Below are positions 48,111 to 56,118 of a DNA stretch of 64,000 nt, piece by piece. Position numbers and translations under genes: made by a program. Location: the NCBI RefSeq assembly GCF_029892565.1, contig NZ_JARXVH010000006.1:434001-498000 (forward strand). The letters run 5' to 3'. The notes under the pieces were generated by a model. That model ran no database searches, had not been told where the DNA came from, and saw only the letters and a list, made by a program, of their open reading frames with translations. Position 1 is the first letter of the stretch. Every line of letters starts with the position of its first letter. This DNA is from Streptomyces pseudovenezuelae. GTDB taxonomy: Bacteria; Actinomycetota; Actinomycetes; Streptomycetales; Streptomycetaceae.

Positions 48111-48952
48111 CCGTCGCGCCGGGTCTTCCAGCGGAAGGTCAGCAGACACAGGACCAATCCTCCGACGCACCACGCCGCAAGCACCAGCGCGATCCGTCCG
48201 AACTCCCAGCTCCCCGCCTGTTCCAGGACCCGCGCCGAATCGGGCAGGAAGACACCCCGCAGTCCCTGGCACAGCCACTTCAGCGGGAACAGGGCGCCGA
48301 TGTTCAGCATCCAGTCCGGGATGGTGTCGATGGAGATGTACACCCCGGAGATGAACTGCAGGACCAGGAAGGGGAGTACGACCACGGAGCTGGCGCTCTT
48401 GGCCGACTTGGGCACCGAGCTGATCGCGATGCCCAGCAGCGCGCACCCGGTCAGCCCGAGCACGAAGATCCAGCCGAAGTCGAGCCACCTGGTCGCGTCC
48501 GACGGCAGGTCGACGTCGTACAGGGTGGTGCCGACGAGCAGCAGGATGGCCGTCTCCAGGACGCCCGTGAACAGAACCAGCCAGATCTTGCCCAGGAAGT
48601 ACGCGGCCGGTGGCATCGGCGTGCCCCGCAGCCGGCGCAGCACCTTCTCGTCCCGCTCGACGGCGATCGAGATGCCCAGCGACTGGAAACTCGTCGACAT
48701 GATGCCGGAGGCCATCATCGCGGGGACGTACAACTGCGAGGCGGTGACGCCCGATCCGCGCACGTCGTCGTGGAAGATCGACGCGAACAGGAACAGGAAC
48801 ACCACCGGGAACGCGAACGTGAACACCACCTGGTCGCGCTGCCGGAAGAACTGCTTGATCTCCAGCCCGCCCCGCCGCAGCCCCAGCCCCCAGGTCCCGG
48901 GCAGCCGCCCGGCGGGCGCCTCGGCCTTGGTCCGTACGGCGGTCGTCGTCAT
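48107..48952 (-). CDS. ABC-2 type transporter permease
   Basis: At 281 aa from the ATG at 48952, overlapping the ATPase stop. Six membrane helices in the ABC-2 arrangement, with VAMMASGIMSTSFQSLGISIAVERDEKVLRRLRGTPMPP-like pattern in the middle (the ER-E-G-T-L motif region). With the ATPase it forms an exporter, as in drug-resistance DrrB-like systems. Start and stop overlaps put it in a strict four-gene unit. Confidence 0.94.
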   Translation of the reverse strand: MTTTAVRTKAEAPAGRLPGTWGLGLRRGGLEIKQFFRQRDQVVFTFAFPVVFLFLFASIFHDDVRGSGVTASQLYVPAMMASGIMSTSFQSLGISIAVERDEKVLRRLRGTPMPPAAYFLGKIWLVLFTGVLETAILLLVGTTLYDVDLPSDATRWLDFGWIFVLGLTGCALLGIAISSVPKSAKSASSVVVLPFLVLQFISGVYISIDTIPDWMLNIGALFPLKWLCQGLRGVFLPDSARVLEQAGSWEFGRIALVLAAWCVGGLVLCLLTFRWKTRRDG

Positions 48953-49815
48953 CGCGCGTCCTCCTGTCCGGTCAGCCGGAGGTAGACGTCCTCCAGCGTG
49001 GGGCGGCCCACCGTGAGGCCCGGGATCTCGCCGTCGAAGCGGTGCATGAGCGCGGCGACCGTCCTGGTGGGGGTGTCCGTGCGCTCGCTGCGCGCGGTGC
49101 CGTCCGGTTCGGTCCAGCCGACGGTGGCGCCGGTGCCGTAGTGCTCCCGCAGGCCGGCCGGCTCGCCCTCGGCGACGACCCGGCCCTCGGCGACCACCGC
49201 GAGCCGGTCGGCGAGTGCCTCCGCCTCCTCCAGGTAGTGCGTGGTCAGCAGGATGGTGGTGCCCTCGCCGGACAGCTTGCGGATCAGGTCCCAGAACCGA
49301 CGCCGGGCCGCCGGGTCGAATCCGGTGGTCGGCTCGTCCAGGAGCAGCAGCTCGGGATCGCCGATCACCCCCAGGGCCACGTCGAGGCGGCGGCGCTGTC
49401 CGCCGGACAGGGCCTTGATCCGGGCGTCCGCCTTGGCGTCGAGACCGACCAGTCCGATGACCTCGTCGGGGTCGCGCGGTCTCGGGTAGTAGCGGGCGAA
49501 GTGCCGTACGGTCTCGCGGACCGTCAACTCGGCGGGCGCGGAGTCGTCCTGCCAGACGATTCCGACACGAGATCGCCACGCGCGTGTGCCGCGCGCCGGG
49601 TCCGAGCCCAGCACGGACACCTCGCCGCCGTCCCGCGCGCGGTTGCCCTGGAGGATCTCCACGGTGGTGCTCTTGCCGGCGCCATTGGGTCCCAGCAGGC
49701 CGAACACCTCGCCGCGCCGGATGCCCAGGTCGATGCCGTCCACCGCGGTCACGTCCCCGTACCGCTTGCGCAGGCCTCGAACGTCCACGGCGAGTTCGTT
49801 CGCGTGTGCTGTCAT
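48949..49815 (-). CDS. ABC transporter ATP-binding protein
   Basis: At 288 aa from the ATG at 49815. Walker A GPNGAGKST, signature LSGGQRRRLDVALG, Walker B LLLLDEPTTGFD and H-loop TTHYLEEAE. DrrA-type, with a C-terminal extension (RTVAALMHRFDGEIPGLTV). It drives the permease encoded next. The first gene of the operon; a palindrome at 49872-49891 lies in its promoter region. Confidence 0.95.
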   Translation of the reverse strand: MTAHANELAVDVRGLRKRYGDVTAVDGIDLGIRRGEVFGLLGPNGAGKSTTVEILQGNRARDGGEVSVLGSDPARGTRAWRSRVGIVWQDDSAPAELTVRETVRHFARYYPRPRDPDEVIGLVGLDAKADARIKALSGGQRRRLDVALGVIGDPELLLLDEPTTGFDPAARRRFWDLIRKLSGEGTTILLTTHYLEEAEALADRLAVVAEGRVVAEGEPAGLREHYGTGATVGWTEPDGTARSERTDTPTRTVAALMHRFDGEIPGLTVGRPTLEDVYLRLTGQEDAR

Positions 49816-49871
49816 GCCGTACAGCGTCGTCCGGAATCGAACGCTCAGGCACGACCGTGCGTACCTCCTTA

Positions 49872-49891
49872 TGTCCACCGAACGGTGGACA
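49872..49891. promoter_or_regulatory. 9-bp palindrome in the divergent ABC/VKOR promoter region
   Basis: TGTCCACCG-AA-CGGTGGACA is a perfect inverted repeat 56 bases upstream of the ABC ATPase start and 67 bases upstream of the VKOR gene. It looks like a dimeric repressor or response-regulator site. Confidence 0.6.
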
Positions 49892-49958
49892 GAGGCTTCG
49901 GTACGGCACAATGGCACCTGCCTGAAGAAGGTCCAACTCTCAAGCAGATGGAATCGGC

Positions 49959-50624
49959 GTGATGAGCAAGACGACAGTCAAAGACGTCTCCACCGAGCCT
50001 GAGCCTTCCGAGGAAAGCGTCTCGGCGGGGTCGCGCACGGAGGGCGGCAGTCGAGCCCTCGCCCTGCTGCTGATCATCACCGGCGCGGCCGGTCTGCTCG
50101 CCGCGTGGGTCATCACGATCGACAAGTTCAAGCTGCTCGAAGCCAAGGTGGCGGGCACGTCCTTCACCCCCGGCTGCAGCCTCAACCCGGTCGTCTCCTG
50201 CGGCAGCGTCATGGAGAGCAAGCAGGCGGAGGCCTTCGGCTTCCCGAACCCGATGCTCGGCCTGGTCTGCTACGGCATCGTCATCGGCGTCGGCATGAGC
50301 CTGCTCGCCCGGGCCCGCTACCCGCGCTGGTACTGGCTCACCTTCAACTTCGGCACCCTCTTCGGCGTGGGCTTCTGCACCTGGCTGCAGTTCCAGTCCC
50401 TGTACCGGATCAACGCGCTGTGCCTGTGGTGCTCGCTGGCCTGGGTCGCCACGATCATCATGTTCTGGTACGTGACCTCGTTCAACATCCGCAAGGACTT
50501 CCTGCCCGCCCCGCGCTGGCTGAAGGCGTTCTTCGGCGAGTTCACCTGGGTGATGCCCGTCCTGCACATCGGCATCATCGGCATGCTGATCCTGACCCGC
50601 TGGTGGGACTTCTGGACCAGCTGA
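49959..50624 (+). CDS. Vitamin K epoxide reductase (VKOR) family protein
   Basis: At 221 aa from a GTG. Five membrane helices. Loop cysteines Cys73 and Cys81 (PGCSLNPVVSC) and the active-site CLWC (Cys155, Cys158) are all present. Bacterial VKOR reoxidises DsbA-like enzymes using menaquinone and so supports disulfide formation in exported proteins in Actinobacteria, which lack DsbB. No fused thioredoxin domain is seen, so a separate DsbA partner is needed. Confidence 0.95.
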   Translation: MMSKTTVKDVSTEPEPSEESVSAGSRTEGGSRALALLLIITGAAGLLAAWVITIDKFKLLEAKVAGTSFTPGCSLNPVVSCGSVMESKQAEAFGFPNPMLGLVCYGIVIGVGMSLLARARYPRWYWLTFNFGTLFGVGFCTWLQFQSLYRINALCLWCSLAWVATIIMFWYVTSFNIRKDFLPAPRWLKAFFGEFTWVMPVLHIGIIGMLILTRWWDFWTS

Positions 50625-50667
50625 CGGCCGGGACCCGACTGTCAGTGCGGTGAACTAGGGTTTCAGC

Positions 50668-52023
50668 GTGGAGCCCGACCTGTTCACCGCAGCAGCAGAA
50701 GATCGCCAGGAGAAGGACCCGACCGGCAGCCCCCTGGCGGTCCGGATGCGCCCGCGCACCCTCGACGAGGTGGTGGGCCAGCAGCACCTGCTGAAGCCGG
50801 GCTCGCCCCTGCGCCGACTGGTCGGCGAGGGCGCCGGTGGCCCGGCCGGACCGTCGTCCGTGATCCTGTGGGGACCGCCGGGCACGGGCAAGACGACCCT
50901 GGCGTACGTCGTCTCCAAGGCCACCAACAAGCGCTTCGTCGAGCTGTCGGCGATCACCGCGGGCGTCAAGGAGGTCCGCGCGGTCATCGAGGGCGCCCGC
51001 CGCGCCACCGGCGGCTACGGCAAGGAGACCGTCCTCTTCCTGGACGAGATCCACCGCTTCAGCAAGGCCCAGCAGGACTCCCTGCTCCCCGCCGTCGAGA
51101 ACCGCTGGGTGACCCTGATCGCGGCGACCACGGAGAACCCGTACTTCTCGATCATCTCCCCCCTGCTCTCCCGCTCCCTGCTGCTGACCCTCGAACCCCT
51201 CACGGACGACGACCTGCGCGCCCTGCTCCGCCGCGCCCTCACCGACGAGCGCGGCCTCAAGAGCTCCGTCACCCTCCCCGAGGACACCGAGGAACACCTC
51301 CTGCGCATCGCCGGCGGCGACGCGCGCCGCGCCCTGACCGCCCTGGAGGCGGCTGCCGGGGCCGCCCTCGACAAGGGCGAGGCGGAGGTCGCCCTGCAGA
51401 CGCTGGAGGAGGTCGTCGACCGGGCCGCGGTGAAGTACGACCGCGACGGCGACCAGCACTACGACGTCGCCAGCGCCCTGATCAAGTCCATCCGCGGCTC
51501 GGACGTCGACGCGGCCCTGCACTACCTGGCCCGCATGATCGAGGCCGGCGAGGACCCCCGCTTCATCGCCCGCCGCCTGATGATCTCCGCGAGCGAGGAC
51601 ATCGGCCTGGCCGACGCGAACGCCCTGCCGACGGCGGTGGCCGCCGCCCAGGCCGTGGCGATGATCGGCTTCCCGGAGGCCGCGCTGACCCTCAGTCACG
51701 CCACCATCGCCCTCGCCCTGGCCCCCAAGTCCAACGCGGCGACCACGGCGATCGGCGCCGCCCTGGAGGACGTACGCAAGGGGCATGCGGGACCGGTGCC
51801 GATGCATCTGCGGGACGGGCACTACAAGGGCGCGGCCAAGCTGGGGCACGCGCAGGGGTACGTCTACCCGCACGACCTGCCCGAAGGCATCGCCGAGCAG
51901 CAGTATGCGCCGGAGGAGCTGAAGGACCGCGAGTACTACACCCCGACCCGGCACGGCGCGGAGGCGCGGTACGCGGACGCGGTGGAGTGGACCCGCAAGC
52001 ACCTCGGTCGAAAGCGGTCCTGA
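50668..52023 (+). CDS. rarA: Replication-associated recombination protein RarA (MgsA, AAA+)
   Basis: At 451 aa from a GTG. MRPRTLDEVVGQQHLL at the start, Walker A GPPGTGKTT, Walker B FLDEIHRFSKAQQD and sensor AATTENPYFS. The C-terminal part has the LIKSIRGSDVDAALHYLARMIEAGED tetramerisation signature. It acts at stalled forks, with ATPase activity at single-strand ends. Follows VKOR by 43 bases. Confidence 0.95.
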   Translation: MEPDLFTAAAEDRQEKDPTGSPLAVRMRPRTLDEVVGQQHLLKPGSPLRRLVGEGAGGPAGPSSVILWGPPGTGKTTLAYVVSKATNKRFVELSAITAGVKEVRAVIEGARRATGGYGKETVLFLDEIHRFSKAQQDSLLPAVENRWVTLIAATTENPYFSIISPLLSRSLLLTLEPLTDDDLRALLRRALTDERGLKSSVTLPEDTEEHLLRIAGGDARRALTALEAAAGAALDKGEAEVALQTLEEVVDRAAVKYDRDGDQHYDVASALIKSIRGSDVDAALHYLARMIEAGEDPRFIARRLMISASEDIGLADANALPTAVAAAQAVAMIGFPEAALTLSHATIALALAPKSNAATTAIGAALEDVRKGHAGPVPMHLRDGHYKGAAKLGHAQGYVYPHDLPEGIAEQQYAPEELKDREYYTPTRHGAEARYADAVEWTRKHLGRKRS

Positions 52024-52327
52024 GTACCCTGTAGAATCCCTCGAAGTGCCGAGTCCCGCGCAGTCAGAGCGGGACAACCGGCCGGAGACCCGGTCCCTCG
52101 TGGATCGGCTCCAGGAGCGTCGCGCACCGTTGAACGGTGTCGCGGGCAGCCCACCACCACTCGTCGTACGACGGGACCGGTCGGTGGGCCACTCGCGTGC
52201 TGCACAGAGTGCCCAGATCAGGGGAGCGGCTGCCCACCGAGTCCGTCAGGACGAGGCGGGTTTCCCCGGCTGCGGATGCGACCTCCCCCAACGCTGACAA
52301 GCCGAAAGAAACGGAAAGAGACAGACA
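52024..52327 (+). promoter_or_regulatory. 304-bp leader region of rpsD, structured
   Basis: No credible gene is found. The stretch is rich in short G/C inverted repeats (for example CACCGTTGAACGGTG near 52125) and contains the rpsD promoter and GGAAAGAG site. A ribosomal protein S4 autoregulatory leader is conceivable, since S4 represses its own operon in several bacteria. Confidence 0.4.
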
Positions 52328-52942
52328 GTGGCGAATCAGCCCCGTCCCAAGGTCAAGAAGTCGCGTGCCCTCGGCATCGCGCTGACCCCGAAGGCCGTCA
52401 AGTACTTCGAGGCCCGCCCCTACCCGCCGGGCGAGCACGGCCGTGGCCGCAAGCAGAACTCGGACTACAAGGTCCGTCTGCTGGAGAAGCAGCGTCTGCG
52501 CGCGCAGTACGACCTCTCCGAGCGCCAGCTGGTCCGCGCCTACGAGCGTGCCTCCAAGGTGCAGGGCAAGACCGGTGAGGCGCTGATCATCGAGCTCGAG
52601 CGCCGTCTCGACGCCCTGGTCCTGCGTTCGGGCATCGCCCGCACCATCTACCAGGCCCGTCAGATGGTCGTGCACGGCCACATCGAGGTCAACGGCCAGA
52701 AGGTCGACAAGCCGTCGTTCCGTGTCCGTCCCGACGACGTCGTGATGGTCCGCGAGCGCAGCCGCAGCAAGACCCTGTTCGAGGTCTCCCGCGCCGGTGG
52801 CTTCGCCCCCGACGGCGAGACCCCGCGCTACCTCCAGGTGAACCTCGGCGCCCTGGCGTTCCGCCTGGACCGCGAGCCGAACCGCAAGGAGATCCCGGTG
52901 ATCTGCGACGAGCAGCTCGTCGTCGAGTACTACGCCCGCTGA
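52328..52942 (+). CDS. rpsD: 30S ribosomal protein S4
   Basis: At 204 aa from a GTG. S4 domain (about 90-150) with RLDALVLRSGIARTIYQARQMVVHGHIEVNG. The N-terminus lacks the four-Cys zinc knuckle (it reads KSRALGIALTPKA), so it is the zinc-free form. It nucleates assembly of the small subunit. As elsewhere in Streptomyces, it stands apart from the rpsM-rpsK-rpoA cluster. Confidence 0.98.
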   Translation: MANQPRPKVKKSRALGIALTPKAVKYFEARPYPPGEHGRGRKQNSDYKVRLLEKQRLRAQYDLSERQLVRAYERASKVQGKTGEALIIELERRLDALVLRSGIARTIYQARQMVVHGHIEVNGQKVDKPSFRVRPDDVVMVRERSRSKTLFEVSRAGGFAPDGETPRYLQVNLGALAFRLDREPNRKEIPVICDEQLVVEYYAR

Positions 52943-52966
52943 TCACCGGCAGGCGGTAGCACCACC

Positions 52967-55120
52967 TCAGCCCGCCGTTTCCCCGCCCTTGTGGGCGCGG
53001 GAGGCGGCGGGTTCGTGCGTCTGCACCCCCGCCGTGGCCCGCAGCACCGGCCCCCGTGGCGCGGGCAGCCCGTCCAGCGGCCGCTCCAGCGCCCGGGACA
53101 CCGCCGCCTCCCGCACCAGCCGCGCCCCTTCCCGTACGCACTCCTCGTACCGCGCGTCGCCCAGTCCCTCCCGGGCCTTCGCCTCGCACAGTTCGTGCGG
53201 GGCGTTGTAGTACGCCGAGCCGAACAGCGGCAGGCCCACCGAGCGCCACATCCGCCCCGCCGCTCCTTGCAGTACCGCGGCCTCGGCCGCGTCGCCCTCC
53301 ACCGCGGTGACCAGGGCCAGCAGCTCCACGGCGAGCACCGAGCCGAGCAGATCGTGGAAGGCGTGGGCACTGCCCAGGCAGTCGGTGAGCAGGGCGCGGG
53401 CCCGCACCGGATCGCCGTCGGCCCAGGCCGCGTACGCCAGGACGTACAGCGCGTAGGCGCGGCTCCACCGCTCGCCGTGGTCCTCGCAGACCTGGCGCAC
53501 GTCCTCGCACATGCCCACCGCGCCCGCCAGATCGCCCTGGAACGCCAGGGACATCGCCAGCTCGACCTGGCCCATCAGGACGTTGCTGTTCAGCTCGCCG
53601 ATCTCCTGGTAGCGGTCGAGCGCCGAGCGCAGCAGCGTCTCCGCGCGCGGCATGTCGTCCGTGACCAGGGCCAGACAGCCCGTGCGGTGCTCCGCGTACG
53701 CCACCGCCGTAGGACTGGCGGAGAGTTCCGCCTCCTCCCGGCACTCCTGGAGCGCCGCCAGCGCGGGCACCGTGTCGCCTTGGAGGACGGCCACGTAGCC
53801 GAGCACCCACAGCGCCTTCAGCCGGGAGTCCTCGTGGCCGGAGTCCAGTCGCACGACCTGGTCCAGCCAGTGCCGGCCCTCCGAGAGGCGGCCGCAGCCG
53901 GCCCAGTAGAACCAGAGCGAGGCCGCGAGGTACTGGCCCAGATGGGCCTCCTCCGGCTCGGTCAGGCAGTGTTCGAGGGCGCTGCGCAGATTCGGCAGCT
54001 CCGCCTCCACGCGCACGGCCACCTCCGCCTGGCGCGGTGAGAACCAGTCCAGCTCGCACCAGGTGGCCAGGCCCAGGTACCAGTCGCGGTGCCGGCGCCG
54101 CAGTCGGGCCGCGTCCCCTGTCGCCTCCAGCCAGTCCGCGCCGTAGGCCCGGACCGTGTCCAGCATGCGGTAGCGCAGACCCGAGGGCGTCTCCTCGCGG
54201 ACCACCACCGACTGCGCGAGCAGCTCCGAGAGCACGTCGAGGACGCCGTCGGCGACCAGGCCGTGCCCGCTGCACACGTACTCGACGGCCTCCAGGTCGA
54301 ACTGCCCCGCGAACACCGCGAGCCGCGCCCACAGCAACCGCTGCTCGGGCGTGCACAGTTCATGGCTCCAGCCGATCGCCGTACGCAGCGTCTGGTGCCG
54401 CGGCAGCGCGTCCCGGCCCCCGCCGGTCAGCAGCCGGAACCGGTCGTCGAGCCGCGCCAGCAACTCCTCGGGAGGCAGCGCCCGCAGTCGCCCGGCGGCC
54501 AGCTCGATCGCCAGCGGGATGCCGTCCAGGCGCCGGCACAGTTCCCGTACCTCCGGTCCGTCCGCCTGCTCCAAGCCCTGCTGCGCCGCCCGGCGCACGA
54601 ACAGCTCCACCGCCTCGCGCTCCTCCAGCGGCGCCAGCGGGAAGACCCGCTCGCCCGTGACGGCCAGGGGCCTGCGTCCCACGGCGAGCACCCGGAGACC
54701 GGGCACCTCGCGCAGCAGTTCGCTCACCAGGCCGGCGCAGACGTCCACCAGATGCTCGAACCCGTCCAGGACCAGCAGGAGTTGACGCTCCGCGAGATGC
54801 GCGAGCAGCGTCTCGCGCGGCGGCCGGGTCGTGTGGTCGGTGAGACCGAGGGCGTCGACGAGGGCGTAGTCGACGAATTCCGGATCGTGCACCTGCGCCA
54901 GATCGACCCGCCACACCCCGTCCCGTGGCGCGCGGCGCGAGGCCGCCCGCACCGCGAGCCGCGACTTGCCGACCCCGCCGGCTCCGGTCACGGTGACCAG
55001 CCGCGTGGCGTCGAGAGCCCGTGCCAGTGCGGCCAGTTCGGCCGTGCGGCCGACGAAGGCGTCGAGTTCCAGGGGCAGATTGCCGTTCACAGGGGTGCCG
55101 CCTGACGGAGAACCTCGCAT
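52967..55120 (-). CDS. NB-ARC-like STAND ATPase regulator without a DNA-binding domain
   Basis: At 717 aa; the ATG at 55120 is used, with a GTG at 55150 as alternative. P-loop VTGAGGVGKSRLA (about residues 43-55), Walker B LLLVLDGFEHL, and the GxP-type LDGIPLAIELAAGRL follow, then a winged helix (about 260-360) and TPR-like helices to the end. This is the STAND layout of AfsR/GutR/LAL-type regulators, but neither an N-terminal SARP nor a C-terminal LuxR domain is found. It may act through a partner protein. It is divergent from the DUF948 gene. Confidence 0.88.
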   Translation of the reverse strand: MRGSPSGGTPVNGNLPLELDAFVGRTAELAALARALDATRLVTVTGAGGVGKSRLAVRAASRRAPRDGVWRVDLAQVHDPEFVDYALVDALGLTDHTTRPPRETLLAHLAERQLLLVLDGFEHLVDVCAGLVSELLREVPGLRVLAVGRRPLAVTGERVFPLAPLEEREAVELFVRRAAQQGLEQADGPEVRELCRRLDGIPLAIELAAGRLRALPPEELLARLDDRFRLLTGGGRDALPRHQTLRTAIGWSHELCTPEQRLLWARLAVFAGQFDLEAVEYVCSGHGLVADGVLDVLSELLAQSVVVREETPSGLRYRMLDTVRAYGADWLEATGDAARLRRRHRDWYLGLATWCELDWFSPRQAEVAVRVEAELPNLRSALEHCLTEPEEAHLGQYLAASLWFYWAGCGRLSEGRHWLDQVVRLDSGHEDSRLKALWVLGYVAVLQGDTVPALAALQECREEAELSASPTAVAYAEHRTGCLALVTDDMPRAETLLRSALDRYQEIGELNSNVLMGQVELAMSLAFQGDLAGAVGMCEDVRQVCEDHGERWSRAYALYVLAYAAWADGDPVRARALLTDCLGSAHAFHDLLGSVLAVELLALVTAVEGDAAEAAVLQGAAGRMWRSVGLPLFGSAYYNAPHELCEAKAREGLGDARYEECVREGARLVREAAVSRALERPLDGLPAPRGPVLRATAGVQTHEPAASRAHKGGETAG

Positions 55121-55272
55121 GAGACACGGAGCGTACTGAACCGTATTCACTCCGTACAATCGCTTCCCGCAACTCTTGCCCTTGCGGCCCGGAATCCGGT
55201 ACAGAGCGGCATCCCCGGCGCGATAGGCTCGGTCACGACTTTCTCGATGTTCAGGCACGTTTCAGGGAGCGG

Positions 55273-55734
55273 GTGCACGCGGTGTCCGGTGGAGAGGTGG
55301 CCGGGATCCTGGTGGCCGTCTTCTGGGCGATCCTGGTCTCCTTCCTCGCCGTCGCACTGGTGAGGCTGGCCCAGACGCTCAGGGCGACGACCAAGCTGGT
55401 CGCGGACGTGACCGATCAGGCGGTCCCGCTGCTGGCCGACGCCTCCGCGGCGGTGCGCTCCGCGCAGACCCAGATCGACCGGGTCGACGCGATCGCCACC
55501 GACGTCCAGGAGGTCACGTCGAACGCGTCGGCGCTGTCGACCACCGTCGCCTCCACCTTCGGCGGCCCGCTGGTCAAGGTCGCGGCCTTCGGCTACGGCG
55601 TCCGCCGCGCCCTCGGCGCCCGCCGGGACGACGTGCCCGCGCCCGCCAAGGAGTCCCGGCGTACCGTGATCGTGGGCCGTACCGTCCCGGGCACGCGGCG
55701 GGGCAAGCGAAACCTCCGCGGAAAGAGGGACTGA
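55273..55734 (+). CDS. DUF948 domain protein
   Basis: At 153 aa from a GTG at 55273 behind GGGAG (a GTG at 55282 is alternative). One N-terminal helix (about 10-30) and then a helical region with heptads (TDQAVPLLADASAAVRSAQTQ) typical of DUF948. Ends in a basic tail. Function unknown. First gene of the run to alaS. Confidence 0.9.
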   Translation: MHAVSGGEVAGILVAVFWAILVSFLAVALVRLAQTLRATTKLVADVTDQAVPLLADASAAVRSAQTQIDRVDAIATDVQEVTSNASALSTTVASTFGGPLVKVAAFGYGVRRALGARRDDVPAPAKESRRTVIVGRTVPGTRRGKRNLRGKRD

Positions 55735-55743
55735 GACCTAGCG

Positions 55744-56118
55744 ATGTTCCGCCGTACCTTCTGGTTTTCGACCGGCGTCGCCGCCGGTGTCTGGGCCACC
55801 ACCAAGGTCAACCGCAAGCTGAAGCAGCTGACCCCCGAGAACCTGGCCGCCGCGGCGGCCAACAAGGCGCTCGACGCGGGTCACCGGCTCAAGGACCGGG
55901 CGGTCGGCTTCGCGCTCGACGTCCGCGACAACATGGCCCGGCGGGAGGAAGAGCTGGGCGAGGCGCTGGGCATCAACGCGTCCCCCGAACTCCCCGCGCC
56001 CCGGCGCTACGCGGCCATCGAGAACCGCAGCGTCACCAAGTACATCGAAGCCCCGACGTCCTCGCCGACGAACAACCCGTCGACGAAGAACCCGTACAAC
56101 CGGAATGAGGACCACTGA
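55744..56118 (+). CDS. DUF6167 family protein
   Basis: At 124 aa. MFRRTFWFSTGVAAGVWATTKVNRK (one N-terminal hydrophobic stretch) and then LTPENLAA...ANKALDAG, as in the family. The C-terminal 30 residues are low-complexity Ser/Thr/Asn. The stop overlaps the alaS start (TGATG). Function unknown. Confidence 0.88.
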   Translation: MFRRTFWFSTGVAAGVWATTKVNRKLKQLTPENLAAAAANKALDAGHRLKDRAVGFALDVRDNMARREEELGEALGINASPELPAPRRYAAIENRSVTKYIEAPTSSPTNNPSTKNPYNRNEDH

